From: Drosophila pseudoobscura | Taxonomy: Eukaryota; Arthropoda; Insecta; Diptera; Drosophilidae | Assembly: GCF_009870125.1 (NCBI RefSeq) | Contig: NC_046679.1 | Coordinates: 9,424,001 to 9,488,000 of the forward strand | Direction: 5' to 3' | Length of the DNA stretch: 64,000 nucleotides | In this document: piece by piece, positions 10,320-22,200 of the stretch | Layout: every line of letters starts with the position of its first letter | How positions within the stretch are numbered: position 1 is the first letter of the stretch | Position numbers and translations under genes: made by a program | The notes under the pieces: generated by a model | The model's input: only the letters and a program-made list of their open reading frames with translations | Told to the model about the DNA's origin: nothing | Databases searched by the model: none

Positions 10320-13300
10320 CGGCTACATAGCATGAGCCCGTGTACAAATTATCCAATTTAGTCTCTGTTCCTAAAATCTTTAAAGTATCTTCACACTAAG
10401 CTACTCATTTCGATTAAACCTATAAGTAATAATTTGCGGCTAAGCGGCTTAGATATCCAGCAAAGTCGGCCACAAAAGTCGCTGCCAGCTGACCATAACT
10501 TTTCCTTAGTCTTAGTGTACGGGAAAATCCAATAATTGAAGCTGGACGTCAACAATGTTTCACATTTAAACCGCTTAACACAATTCTTCTTGCGGCTACT
10601 TTGTTGGCCATCTTAAGCCCAAATTACACACATGACTCGGAGCCTGGCGAGACTTTGTACAGTGTTTGCTTTGCCGAATTATGGCATACTTTGTGCCGCA
10701 CATCGCACCAATGGGAAATAATGCTACTGGCAACCTACATATTTGTACATAGGTACAAGAGTAGTAAGAGAATTTTCTTTAAAAATAGGTACCCGCCTGT
10801 ACGCCTAGCAGGTGGAACCAAGTTTATTTTTGATGTAGGAAAGGAAACGAAAACGAGACTGTCACCAAAGAAATGATCCAGTTTCGCGGACACAGTAAAT
10901 TTAATTTAGGAAGTAGTAGAATGTACATACATATATTTAGGGAAATCTCCATTGTTCCAGGCACTTCGAAGAGGTTGGTTGAAAGTCCATTCTGTGTTTC
11001 TTATCTACACAAACTGAACACACCTTTGTAGTCCATGAGTAACAGGTATGAAAAGCATATTCTTTAAAATATATATGCACACAGAGCAGTGGCAGTGCAG
11101 CGGCTTGCTGCAAGTCTTCCCCATGGAGTGGACTGAAAACTCCTTGGATATAAGAGAAAAATTTCACTTTGTTATGAAAGTTTTCGGCCAGACGTCGCCA
11201 CAGCGCTGAAGTTGATAATTCAAATAACGTAAATTTCAAGTTCAGGCCACATCATTGTCGTCGTCGTCGTCGGCAATGGGAAAGTTTGCTGTAGCTGGAG
11301 TTGTGGCTGTAGCTGTGGCTCTGGATGCCACTTGCAACTTTTCAAATTTAGTTGTTTGTTTTATGAACTTGCAACAGTTTAAGCCAATTTTGGTTGCACA
11401 AAAGACACGAACAGACACAGAAATGCAACATTAAATGATAGCCAGAGTCCCGAGTGCGGAGGAAGAAAAACCACAACCGAAAGAAGACAAAACTCCAAAC
11501 CGAAATTTTATATGAAGAGCAACGACTGCACTTCTGCAGTTCTTATACTCGTATGGCCATGTCATCCTGGCGTGGCATGTGTGGCGTGTGGCGTGTGGCG
11601 AGCGGTGGGGGCGGGTGCGGGGTCGTGGGAAGAACCCAAGTTGTGCTGCGACTCCGAAATATGAGTCAGGGACCCCGGTCCGGTCAGTCCTGTCCTCTGC
11701 TTTGCTGTGCTTTTTGTTCAAATTTATTTTGAGTGCCCACCAAGATGGCGACATGTTTGGCCAGAGCCAGCTGTCCCCGCCATATCCGCACTATCCTTTT
11801 GCTGTTCGGACGGAAGCCACGGCCATTTGTGTGCAATTTTTGCTCATTTGTTCGAAGCATTTATAAGCTTCTCCTGTCTCGTATACCGAAAGAGGTCAGC
11901 GGGGTTAATACGAGTACGTATCTGCGGAGTTCATTGTTCGGCCAGAAGAACCGGCGGATAGGCCAACATGCGCCAGCTTAAATGCCCAACAAATGGGTAC
12001 ACGACATTAGTAGACAGCAATAAATGTCGATGCTCTGTAGGCCCGATTCGCCCGCGGCACTGGCTAAGCTAAGCCGCTTAGAGCCGGGACCCACGCACCA
12101 AAAAGGAAAAGACAAATACATAAAGTAATAACGCGGGGGCCACAGCAATTGGATGGGCACAAAGGGAAGTCCGGCCATGTACTTGGACTCCGTTTGAGCC
12201 ATAAAAGTAATGGCCAAAACAAAGCGAGTGCCGGCGGCGGCCTCGGCCTGCGCAAGAGATAAATAAATATAAATAAATAAAAGTAACAAATGCAATAATC
12301 ATTAAGTACGCCTCATTGGTAGGCCCGGACGCATACTCCGGAATTATCCATTTGCAGGGGGCCGCCAGCCGGCAGCCTCCCAGCTCTGAGACCCCTGCAG
12401 CATGGCTCCTGGCTTGTGGGTCTTGACCAGTCGACGGCAATAAATGTTTCACACAGTCACAGGCACAGATACGCAGACACATGGCCAAAGTGAGACACGC
12501 ATATAAATGAAAATGTTTGTTAAATTATGTGGCCAATATACATACGTTTGTGCGTGTGTCAGTGTCAGAGCGCCATAAACGATAAAACATAAGCTTAATA
12601 TGCAAAGGCCACGCAAAAATGGCAACACCCGAAGAGTCCTCTTAGCATTCATTCGCTTTTTATCAATGCATAAACAATTGGTCCTCAGCTGCGTATAACG
12701 GATTATGGGAGAGGAAAACATCTAACCAGCGATGCCAGTTTTGTGTAGTTGGAAAGTAGCTTGGATAAAAAACCATATTATATTCTAAATGAAATGGGCC
12801 ATGTTTCAGCTCGGATGTGAGTGGAAATCAATAGGCCAGCAGCAGACCACATCCGTGCGAATTTAAGCCATATATGTTCATAAATTTATAGGTATACGGT
12901 AAAGTAAAATCAAGCTGAATTTCAGCTAAAAAGCCAAACCCTATGACAGCACTGGCCAAGCAATAAATTCCGCAAAGTATATTTTGACGTGCGGTTCAAT
13001 CAACAATACAATATTATGCAGCTTTGTTTTTCTTCCAAGGGTAAGGGTATGTATTATGGTCGAAAATTTGCATAAATCGATTAATGATAATGGAATGAAT
13101 TTGGGCGAATGAAGTGCACGTGTGGGCATGGAGAAGAGTTGCAGGGGCACCACACTTCAGTTGGTTTGAGAGTGGCATTTCGGGTTGGACAATTGTGGAC
13201 ACTGACCAGCTGAAGCCCTAATTCAGCTTGTCAACGATCTGGAGCTCGTTTACTGCCGGAACTCGGGCACTTGGAGGCTAATCTATGGTCCACGATGTGC

Positions 13301-16300
13301 TTTATGGGCTGCATTGTCCACTTCATCATCATCATCAGTCCGTCATTGTAGTCCGTGCGGGGTGGCCCTTGTAAATTGCAAAATTTTCTATGGGTTTCTG
13401 GCACTGGAAAGAGTACGCGAAGCACTCAACCACAGCGCCATAAATTTCCATTAGTGCGGATGTATACGCGTGTATTTGCGTGTGCCAATTTTGAATTATG
13501 AACTTTGGATTTTCGAGCCGACTAATTGCTGATTGAGTTGCGCTGCGGCCGATGCACCCACCAGTGGGTGGGTGGGTGCTGGGTGCTGGATCAACTAATC
13601 AATGTCTGATTGTTCAGTACGGCCCCACCGAGAGCCAATTGGGTCACGATGTTGGCTACTGTTTCGTGAACACCAACAACTACGATGGGGTGTGTGTGTG
13701 TCACTGTCATGTTGTTGCTGTTCTAACTCTAACAAATTATGAGCATAATAAAAAGAGGCAAGAGCCACACAAACAGAAGCAGAAGCAGAGGCAGTACAAC
13801 TACAACATGCGACACTAACATAAGTGGCAGCCACTTTCGGCGAACAGATGCTCCACTTCCACTGCCACATTCAGTTTCAGTTCCAGCCCGGGCTTTGTTC
13901 CTGTTCCTCCTCCCTGAGCCTTTCAAGTGCCTCGTTGTCGTTTTTATGTGTGTCCATGTGTGTGGGCCTTCGCTTGGAATTAACTTGAGTGGCCAGCGAG
14001 AGCCAAGGAGGGCTGGGGGCGTCCATGTGGTCAGTGGCTGGCATTTATGGATCAGCCTGTCAGTGGAGGCACATTTGTCAAGTGTTTTCATTTACTGATG
14101 GATCAAGTGCAAGTGCTCCCCAGCAGAGAGAAAGAGAGGGCTTTAAGGTTAAAGCCAGATCCCAAAGACACTTTCCTTTCGCATTTGTTCTCGAGTTGTG
14201 TTGCTGTTGCTGTTGCTGGCAAAGTTTCCTTATGCGACAACTTTAATAGATACTCCCACAGAAGAGATACGCACTAGCTGGGCAAAGGGAGCAGAAGCCC
14301 CACTAGAATATGCAAAACAAGCCAAAACGTGGGGCAGGAGACAGACAGGATAGACTCCACTTGTTGCTCACTTTCTGTAGTGCACGAGCACGAGCACAGC
14401 GCTGTCTAAAAGTAAAATTATTAAAACTTTTTGAATTAACAAAGCGCCGGGAACGAGCTAAATGACGTCGACGATGTCCGTTGTGGGAGATACGCAGAAA
14501 AAACTGAATTTAAAGCGAATAAAAGGGGACAAAGTTAATTTATGCACAACGGGAAACAGCGGCGGGGCGGACACAAACGAGGATGTAGCCTCCCGATCCC
14601 AATGCGAGAGCAGAGGAGACACACTCGTACACGTAGTGTCCTCTGGCGCTCTCTGAACTCTGAAAGCGGAAAACTGAACGCCATATTAGATTCAAATGCA
14701 TTTCCCTGCCGGTCGACACCTCCTGTTTCCGGCAATGCCATCGGCATCGGCATCGGCATCAGCATCGCCATCGGCATCGCCATCGGCTGCCGCCTTCCAG
14801 CATCCGCGTGCAGCCGCGCCAGCATCCTCTCTGGAGCCAGCACTCGGACCCGGAAATGAACAGCAAACTTTTCAATTGAGTTTTCCGCATCTGCCTCTGC
14901 AGCAATGGCAAAGCAACGATAAAGTTTTAGCATTATTTTTGTTTATTTTCTTGTTTATCCATAAAACTCAGTCTTACATCTAGTATTTGTGGGGGAGGCG
15001 TGGCCCAAGCCCTGCCTAATTGAGCTGGGCTTTTGGGGGGCAGTTAGCATAAATCGACAGCGAACCAAAACAGCAACAATACGAGCCAAAGTTAATTAAT
15101 TTTCGAACAAATCCTGTGTTGGAAGGCCGCCGCATCTACAAGAGGCTAGGACAAACAATCAAAGCTCATAAATTCCAAACAAATTAAGCAGTCGAAACTC
15201 GGAGTCGGATAAACCCGAGTCTCAGCCGGTCCGGCCCGGTCCCCCTTCTCAGTCGTTGGACGATAATGATAGTAGTTACCAGGCAACCGGAAACAGAAAA
15301 ACAACAGCAAAACAACAAAAACCCACACACATCAATGGCAATCATGAAAATTGGACAGCCACGTTTAGGCCCAGTAACAAAGAAAATAACGAATAGCAAC
15401 AGCAACAGCAAAGAAAAAAGAGTAGGAAAATATATGTTGAGCCTCAAGAAAATGCCGACAAAGCGCACAGAAAATCAACAGAGTCGGGCCGGGCAGACCA
15501 GGCAATAAACTGGCTGACAAATGAAAATAAAAGCCAACTGAAAATGAGCTAAAGAGCTACAAGGAACAAGCAACCAGATACAAGATACAAGATACAAGAG
15601 CCAGAGTGAACAGCAATGAACAGGCAGTGGCTGAAGTTGTTGGCCCTTCCTTCCGCTGGGCGCCAGAGCCCCGAGCACATCCGCCGCTGGTCATTTCAAT
15701 CAATTTACTCTCTCACACAGATACACGTATACACAGATACTCGTACACAGATGCACAGACACATGAATACATATGAGCAACGACAGACTGATAGTTCCCC
15801 ACATTCATGGCGTTATATTCAGGCTGGTTTCCTTCTTGTTTTTTTTTAATAAACGTTCGGGGAAAAGCTCAACTGAAATTCGCTAGCCGGAAATGGCAGC
15901 CATGACGGAAACGAAGACACATTGTTGCTGTGGCCCAGAGCGGCGGGTCAAAAGTCTCTCTGTTTGATATGTCTGTGTTTGTGTGTGTGTGTGTGTGTTG
16001 GAGAGGGCAGAAGTACATACATAAGCCGTTATTTGTCATGAAGCACACACACATATGCACAGCACAAAAAACGGTTTGCAGCTCAGCAAAACACCGGAAG
16101 TCGTAAAAAGTATTTCAATTTAGTGCAAAACGTCGCTGCCTCAGCCGCATCCTTCGCTTCTGCTCTTCTCTGCTCCGCTGTGCTGATTGAAGACATGGTC
16201 AGCACACTTTTTTTTGGCTTTGTCGTTTCATGTGTGCTCCCATGGGTGCAAGAGGTACGATCCCAAAATATAAATCCGTATTGTATTAAAGCTATATGAA

Positions 16301-16746
16301 GCTGAACAAGGTAAAATTCTTTTGGCAACAAGTCAAACCTATGTATATTTATTGGATTTTTAAGGCCAATTTCGATTGCAATGCTACAATGACAGCTGAT
16401 ATTATTATCTGGTTGAGATATTTCAATTTAAACGACACAAAATTGGGTTGTATAAGCATATACTGCATGACTGGAAGTTTTAAAGACACACCTGCTTTAT
16501 TTTCTCTGACTGCCATATGAACATCTTTAAACCCTGAACTCAAATACCGGCTGTAAAAATGTTGCGAAATTTCTTTCTTTGGATCTATAGATTTCACTGA
16601 GCAAAAAGGTGACTGCCGGTATGTTTTAGTACAGCGATCAGCAAGGCTCTACCTTATGTACATATCTATAACCTATCTGTTTTTAAGTGTACCGGCCAAG
16701 CCATATGGAACGCTCAATTTCATTTTAATCTTAAAACTTCACAAAA
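10320..16746. other. Long non-coding stretch with low-complexity DNA
   Basis: No ORF with domain character or splice-consistent continuation was found. Content includes GTCGTCGTC (11258-11272), a GGCATC tandem (14737-14788), many CA/CAG-rich segments, (GT)n near 15978-15998, and TACTCGTA-type words. It could be intergenic, or a long 5' intron of the Dscam-family gene; the sequence alone does not decide. Confidence 0.5.
14737..14788 (+). repeat. Imperfect GGCATC hexanucleotide tandem
   Basis: About eight units of (C)ATCGG/ATCGC-type hexamers occur in a row with single-base changes. Because the unit is a multiple of three it keeps two chance reading frames open, which explains the short ORFs there. 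Confidence 0.8.
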
Positions 16747-18549
16747 TCAGCCTGCTCGAAAATACTTAAACTTGTTGATCATGTCTTTGGTGACGATAAT
16801 TGGGCGTTCATTGTGTTCTGAGTAGCAGAAGGACATTCCGCACTCTGGGCACACTTCGTGATGCGCCTTCTCTGATTGTGGAACGAGGCCAGACGTCGGG
16901 TCGTCGTCTTGGACCATTTTCTTTGTGCGCCTCCACCGCCATGGCTTGGTTTGCCTTTCGAGCAGGCGTCTCTGTCGTTCGGCTTCCTTCAGCTGGGCTT
17001 CCTGTCGCTGGACTTCAAGGGCGGCTTTCTCGTTGCGGCGCTGCTCGAGCAACAGCTCCATGGGTGACTTCTCCAGCTCAGCAAAATATCGTTCCCAGCC
17101 TTCACGCAGCTCTGCCACATTAAGTTCGAGCTGCTCGTGCACGGGCTCGGGAACTGTTGTATCTATTTCGATATGGGAATGATCAGTGAGGCTGGGTGAA
17201 TGATGAACTCGCTTCTGGCGCTGATGCGACTCTTTCTTAACCCTGTCCTCGCGTAGGTTGTCCTCCTCCAGCACATCATCATCGACCTCGAAATTAAAGG
17301 AGACTTTACTGATAAAGGATGTCATGCTGATGGTGATGGCACTTCGGATACAGGCCATTATGTCCAAAGGCTTGTGAAGACTTTCTTTAGACCCTGTCTT
17401 TGTCCCTCCTATAAGAGGATCAGTATACCTGAACCTGCTATTGAGATTAAACGGCTTTCTATACCCTGTGCTCGAATTTTGTACGGAACCAATAGAGCTA
17501 ATGTAAGAGTCTATTGCAGGCGCTACTGATACATTCGAGTTATAGGAACTTGACGCGTTGTATGAGCTTTGTGCATGAGGATCAATAGAAAATCCGACAC
17601 TTGCACTAGTTTTCTTGGGTTCGGGATCAACTTCGATGGTCCGAATCTTGGGAATCTTTACATACTTTCTAAAACTTTCCGTGTCAGAAATAGATATCTG
17701 GGAGATTTGTTTAGTGGTAATGGCAGATCGTTTTTTGCTAGTGTGTTTCTTTGTCCCTTTTGAGAGGGATTTTTTCTGGAAATCTTTCTGAATGCGACCC
17801 GGGGTTCGGCTGCTTTCCAGCTTCGCCTTCACCGTGATATCCTGAGGCACTTCACTGTCTGTCTTCACTTCAGCCTTCTTGGGTCTGGCTCTGGGCCTGG
17901 GACTAGACTTTTGTTTACGACTTCGCCGGCGATTGGAGCTTTTCTCTTTAGTCTGGCTCCGCCTGGGCTCTTCTTTTAGCGTGGTCAGAGATGTTTCAAC
18001 GGAGCGGATCTTAGGAGTAGCTTCCTTTAAAACACCTATGGACAGTGGCAAAGAAGAGCGCAGACTTGCTCTATCTACTGGTGACGGCACACGATAGTGT
18101 CCAAGACTCGCATCAGTTGATGGCCTCGGCTTGTCACTTTGTCTGGGGGCCTTGCTGAGAACCAGCTCTATGGGCAGCAGGCCAGACATTGCCAAGTCCA
18201 AGCGCCTGATGACGTACTTGAAAGACTTCCAGCTTTGAGGCGTCTTGTGGGCCACTTGTTTCAGCATTTTCATCTTTTTTCTCAGTATGTTAGACGTCTG
18301 CATAGACAGCATACCCTGCTCTTGGGCCAGCTTTGTTCTTATTTGCTGCACGATCAGATGGATATGATTGCGGGTACGTTTCTTGTTTGTTCGCTGACTC
18401 TGGCCTGCCACCATTCGCAGTTGCTTCAGCTGCAAGTGCACCCGCTGATAGGTGTCCTGCAACTCCTTGATCTGGCTGGCCAGCTGCGACATCTGAATCA
18501 GAATATCCTTCCTTCTGGTTTGACTGGCGCTCGTACTCTTTGACGGCAT
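16747..18549 (-). CDS. Unrecognised intronless 600-residue basic/coiled-coil protein
   Basis: This is one uninterrupted frame from ATG (18549-18547, context TTAAAATG, favourable in flies) to TGA (16749-16747). Residues ~10-110 are helical and Gln/Leu/Lys-rich (SQIKELQDTYQRVHLQLKQL). Residues ~185-290 are very basic and Ser-rich (RRRSRKQK). The middle is Ser/Asn-rich, and ~465-535 is a Glu/Arg coiled coil (EQRRNEKAALEVQRQEAQLK). The C-terminus has C567-X2-C570-X4-C575-X3-H579, a possible zinc knuckle, then VTKDMINKFKYF. I do not recognise the protein. Single-exon structure is common for male germline or centrosome/cilia genes in flies, but that is only a hint. The AT-rich segment at 18650-18690 with ATATCGA may be its promoter. 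It lies antisense in the upstream region of the Dscam-family gene. Confidence 0.85.
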   Translation of the reverse strand: MPSKSTSASQTRRKDILIQMSQLASQIKELQDTYQRVHLQLKQLRMVAGQSQRTNKKRTRNHIHLIVQQIRTKLAQEQGMLSMQTSNILRKKMKMLKQVAHKTPQSWKSFKYVIRRLDLAMSGLLPIELVLSKAPRQSDKPRPSTDASLGHYRVPSPVDRASLRSSLPLSIGVLKEATPKIRSVETSLTTLKEEPRRSQTKEKSSNRRRSRKQKSSPRPRARPKKAEVKTDSEVPQDITVKAKLESSRTPGRIQKDFQKKSLSKGTKKHTSKKRSAITTKQISQISISDTESFRKYVKIPKIRTIEVDPEPKKTSASVGFSIDPHAQSSYNASSSYNSNVSVAPAIDSYISSIGSVQNSSTGYRKPFNLNSRFRYTDPLIGGTKTGSKESLHKPLDIMACIRSAITISMTSFISKVSFNFEVDDDVLEEDNLREDRVKKESHQRQKRVHHSPSLTDHSHIEIDTTVPEPVHEQLELNVAELREGWERYFAELEKSPMELLLEQRRNEKAALEVQRQEAQLKEAERQRRLLERQTKPWRWRRTKKMVQDDDPTSGLVPQSEKAHHEVCPECGMSFCYSEHNERPIIVTKDMINKFKYFRAG

Positions 18550-18595
18550 TTTAACAGTCGAGGGGGTTTTTAAATGCTATTTGTTTGTTTTTGAA

Positions 18596-18601
18596 TTTAT
18601 T
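18596..18601 (-). terminator. Candidate minus-strand poly(A) signal
   Basis: TTTATT on the plus strand reads AATAAA on the minus strand. It lies about 250 bp after the stop of the small minus-strand gene and only 47 bp before the ATG of the 600-residue gene, so the two transcription units would overlap or abut. Confidence 0.4.
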
Positions 18602-18851
18602 TTCATTTCCAAAAAGTTAAAATTTGATTAGAAATGTTTTTTCCTACTTAACGTCTTTGATTGGCTTAAAAATATCGACTAGCGTTATGGAGCAATTTTG
18701 CAATTATGCAGACATTTTTTCAGCCAAATTAAATCTCTGATTCGATGGTTCAACAATGAAGTTTTATATATGTTATATTTAATATCAGTTTACCATCGCC
18801 AAGGAACACAAAATGAGCTTTCAATCTGTAGCAAACCAATTTCTTGTTAAC

Positions 18852-19169
18852 TTAATCTGTTGGCCATAGCTTAAAGCGTCTCTGGCTTTGTTTTTCAATA
18901 TCTTCTTTGTCAATCTCATCTGGATATCCTCCATTTTCGAATTCCATCTTGGCCCCATCCAGTGCCGCTCCAACAGTTTCTCTCCGTTTCGCTGCTGCTT
19001 GGGCAATATATTTCCGACACATGCCGCCGCGTCGCGCCTCTCGGCTCCGTGACTTTTCGCGTCTGTATTCGCTGTATTCGCTATTTCCCGGCGATTTACA
19101 CGTTCTCTGCTCTCGGAATGGTGGGCCAATTTCTTGCTTTTCCCTTGGCCAAAACGGATACGGCAACAT
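18852..19169 (-). CDS. Probable small protein, 105 residues, unrecognised
   Basis: The frame runs from ATG at 19169 (context AAAAATG) to a stop at 18852. The protein is highly charged, with Arg/Ser/Glu in the first half, an Ala/Lys helix (CRKYIAQAAAKRRETVGAAL), then an acidic segment (YPDEIDKEDIEKQ) and RRFKLWPTD at the end. An internal Met at residue 50 could start a 56-residue form. On the minus strand, GTCACACTA (19266-19274), a near-Motif 1 word, lies about 100 bp upstream of the ATG. No signal peptide or membrane span is present. A second frame over the same DNA (19129-18821) is also open but looks less protein-like. The gene is likely but not certain. Confidence 0.5.
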   Translation of the reverse strand: MLPYPFWPREKQEIGPPFREQRTCKSPGNSEYSEYRREKSRSREARRGGMCRKYIAQAAAKRRETVGAALDGAKMEFENGGYPDEIDKEDIEKQSQRRFKLWPTD

Positions 19170-19265
19170 TTTTATTTTGTGATTTGCTGGGAGGGGGCTG
19201 GGGGTAATGCTGGATGCCGGGACGGGGATGGGGAAGGGCGACGAGACCCGTGCAACGTGACTATT

Positions 19266-19276
19266 AGTGTGACATT
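19266..19276 (-). promoter_or_regulatory. Near-Motif 1 element on the minus strand
   Basis: Plus-strand TAGTGTGACAT reads ATGTCACACTA on the minus strand. It shares GTCACACTA with the Motif 1 consensus YGGTCACACTR; the first two positions differ. Its place ~100 bp upstream of the small minus-strand ORF supports a promoter there. Confidence 0.5.
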
Positions 19277-19279
19277 TAA

Positions 19280-22200
19280 GAACGCCTTCAGCTGCTCGGC
19301 GGCCGGGTAATGTTTTTTGAGCTGGTCGAAGCTGGCTCGAGCACGTAGTTAGTATTCTGCAGCTGCAGTCCGTAATACAAATTAATGATTTTCACTCTCC
19401 AGTCAGAGACACTGCTGACTGCTGGGTCGGGCTGGGGTGGGGGGTAGGGAGTCCTGTCAATGCCAAGGCAAACAAACAAGCAAGTTGCCATATTTGTCCT
19501 ATCATATGACAGCTTAGCAAAAGATGCTGATGCATGTTTGCATTTCTGTGTGCTGTGTGCTACGTCCTGTCCGGTGCTCCCTGTCCCTGTCCTCTCCAGC
19601 TACGAGTATGCAAGCAATCCAGAATAAATTGAGTAGCCGGCAAACAATCTGGCAGTATGTACTCTTACATATGCTTGTATGTATATGGTGTGTACATATG
19701 AGCATCGGGACATACATGAGCATTGTCAAAATATCAAATATGCTTAGCAGGCTAAGTAATTTTCCATTGTGATTTATCTCTATCTGTGCGCCAGGCTCCG
19801 GTTGGGCTTAAACATGATTTTAATTAATGCGTAGGATAAAATCAATTTGCAGTATGACCGAGCTACCAAAATTAATGTCTGCGACTACACTGCAAGAAAG
19901 CAAGACATGGGTGATTTTTCCTCGTTTAGCTCATGCCACACTCTCTCCTGGCAGGGGCCACACTGCGTATGTGCGATATGGAGCTGGTCGCGTACAATGG
20001 GGGGAACGTGCGGCTCGTTTGTCACGTGCGCAGTCAGTAAATTGCAATAAGCGTAGCAGCACGACGGTGTTTGGTAAGAGGTCGAGAAACAAGAGAAAAG
20101 TGAGCAGCGTGTGGTTTATTTTTCACGACAAATCAAATAAAAGTGCGCATACCGAATGGAGCCTGCCACAAGAGATGTCTCATTAATTTCAGGACATTCG
20201 GCAAACAACACTTGTTGTTGGTCTAGGGTGCGGAATAATTTCTGAAGAATAATCTTAATCTTGGCAATATTTCCTTTCCCGCTCCCCACAAACTTCCCGG
20301 ACATCTCTCGTTTGTCATCTTCTTTGACTTGGCATTCATTTCGAATGTTTTTCATTTATTTGTGTGTGTCGTTTTGCTCGTATATATTTAAGTGTTCTAT
20401 GCTCGCTCGAGGAAATAAAATTGAATTAATTTCCCATCAGAGTGATACAATTTAATTATCAGCCTCTACGTGACATTACGAGATACTTTTGTTGGATGTC
20501 AGGAATAGTTAGACTTTAGCAGGGGTCTCTGGGAGCTCGGCGGTTCATTTGTACAACTTTTATAATTGTTATTGGCGACCATAAGCCAAACATTTTAAAT
20601 CATGCCAATGCATTGGCAAACGAAAGTGCACCATTTTGCTTTTTTTACCTGGGCCATCACTCAGCCATTCGAATGGCAGCAAAAATAACAAAAAATCCAA
20701 TTATGTCGAAGCACGTATTTTCCATTAAGCAAACAGCAAACAGCAGACATCAGCCAGCAGTCAGATAGCCACAAGCACATTATGGCCAAAGGCAGAAGGT
20801 AGTTCCGGCTCGAACCGGTCCTGGGGAAACCATTTTCTTCCTCCCTCTCTCTCTCGCTCGATCTTTTTTATTTGCAACAATTAAACCCATCAATGGCAGC
20901 GCCAGCTGATGCGCTTAAACAGGCCCAAAGACCATTAAGCTCAGTTTGAGTGCGAGTGCGAGTACGCCGGGGGCTCAGGTTCAGGCTGGGGCATGCCTCA
21001 GACTCTGCACACATGGCAGCGCACACTTGACATTTCAATTTCCGCATGCACCCCGAGCGTGCAACAAAGGGGAGCAGCAAAGAGCAGCACAAAAAACTGT
21101 AGCCAATTCCATGCGGGCAACGTCGCAAAGTTGCTTTCAATTACCCAGTCAGGACACGCTGGCTGCCTTTTGTTTTTTGCATGCCCGGCACGCCCCCAAA
21201 GCGCCCTAGACCTCTCTATCCACTCCGCTCTCCGCTCTCCACTCTCCACACTCCACTCTACAGCGACAATCGTACAGTTGTACAGTTCTTCAGTCTATTC
21301 ACATTTTACGCTTTGTTGCTGCCCCGAAACAGTCCTGGCCCGACTGTCTGCTGATGCTGCCTTTCTCCTGCTGCACTTTATTATCCTCACAAAAGTGTAA
21401 GATGCAACCCAGAGGGCGTCAGAGGGGCTGCGGACGACTCTGCCACTTCAGGGTTTGAAGTGGACAGGGCAAAACCTGTCAAGTGGCATTAATAACAAAA
21501 GCCATCTGAGATAGGGATAAGCAGCCGAGCGCACCTGAAAGTATGCCGCATTTTTTCGCAGGTTTTTTTTCTCCGCTCTGCTCCGCTTCCTTTCGAATTC
21601 GATTGCCGGGTCTTTGAATTATGCTAATTTGCTTTTATCGCTTCGCCTGCAAAGTCAATTTAATTGTAATTTTCAACGCGCCACGCATTTTAGTTTTATT
21701 TCCGTCAACGCTTTTTTCAATTTTCCCTCCGGCCAGCCAGCCAAACCCTCCGGCCCCACCGACCCCTCCGACCCTTTAAGCGTTGCCGCGTCTTGCATTT
21801 TCATGAGAAATAATTTAATTTGCCTTTTCCACTTCGACGTCCACTTTTCAAACTTTGCTTTCGCCACTTCCTTTTGCGACTTTAGTTGTCCGCCCCCGCC
21901 GTCCAACTGCCTGTCTGTATATCTGTCTGGCACTCCCCCGCACACTGCCTTGCCGGACCCGTGTATCATTTGGAAATTCAACGCTCGTATTTTTTTCTTT
22001 CATTATTGAAAAGGCGAGCTCCAAAAGGAAAAGTTGAGACGAGCGCATAAAGCTGCCATAGAAAGTAGCTGCCAGGCGGGCCCTTTGCCATAATGCGATT
22101 GGGGGGCGCGAACTGCCACGCTTTGCCGGTTGCCGCTCTCGTTCCGGTCCTGTTCTGTCCGGTCCAGTCCAGTCCAGTCCAGGCCAGGCATATCCCTCCT

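Noticed and set aside
10601-10876. 91-residue plus-strand ORF after the E2 gene
   Set aside because: No recognisable features; it lies beyond the likely 3' end of the E2 transcript, and its stop-free length is within chance expectation.
14535-14983. Ala/Ser- and Met/Pro-repeat ORFs on both strands
   Set aside because: They are generated by the GGCATC hexamer tandem at 14737-14788, whose period keeps frames open.
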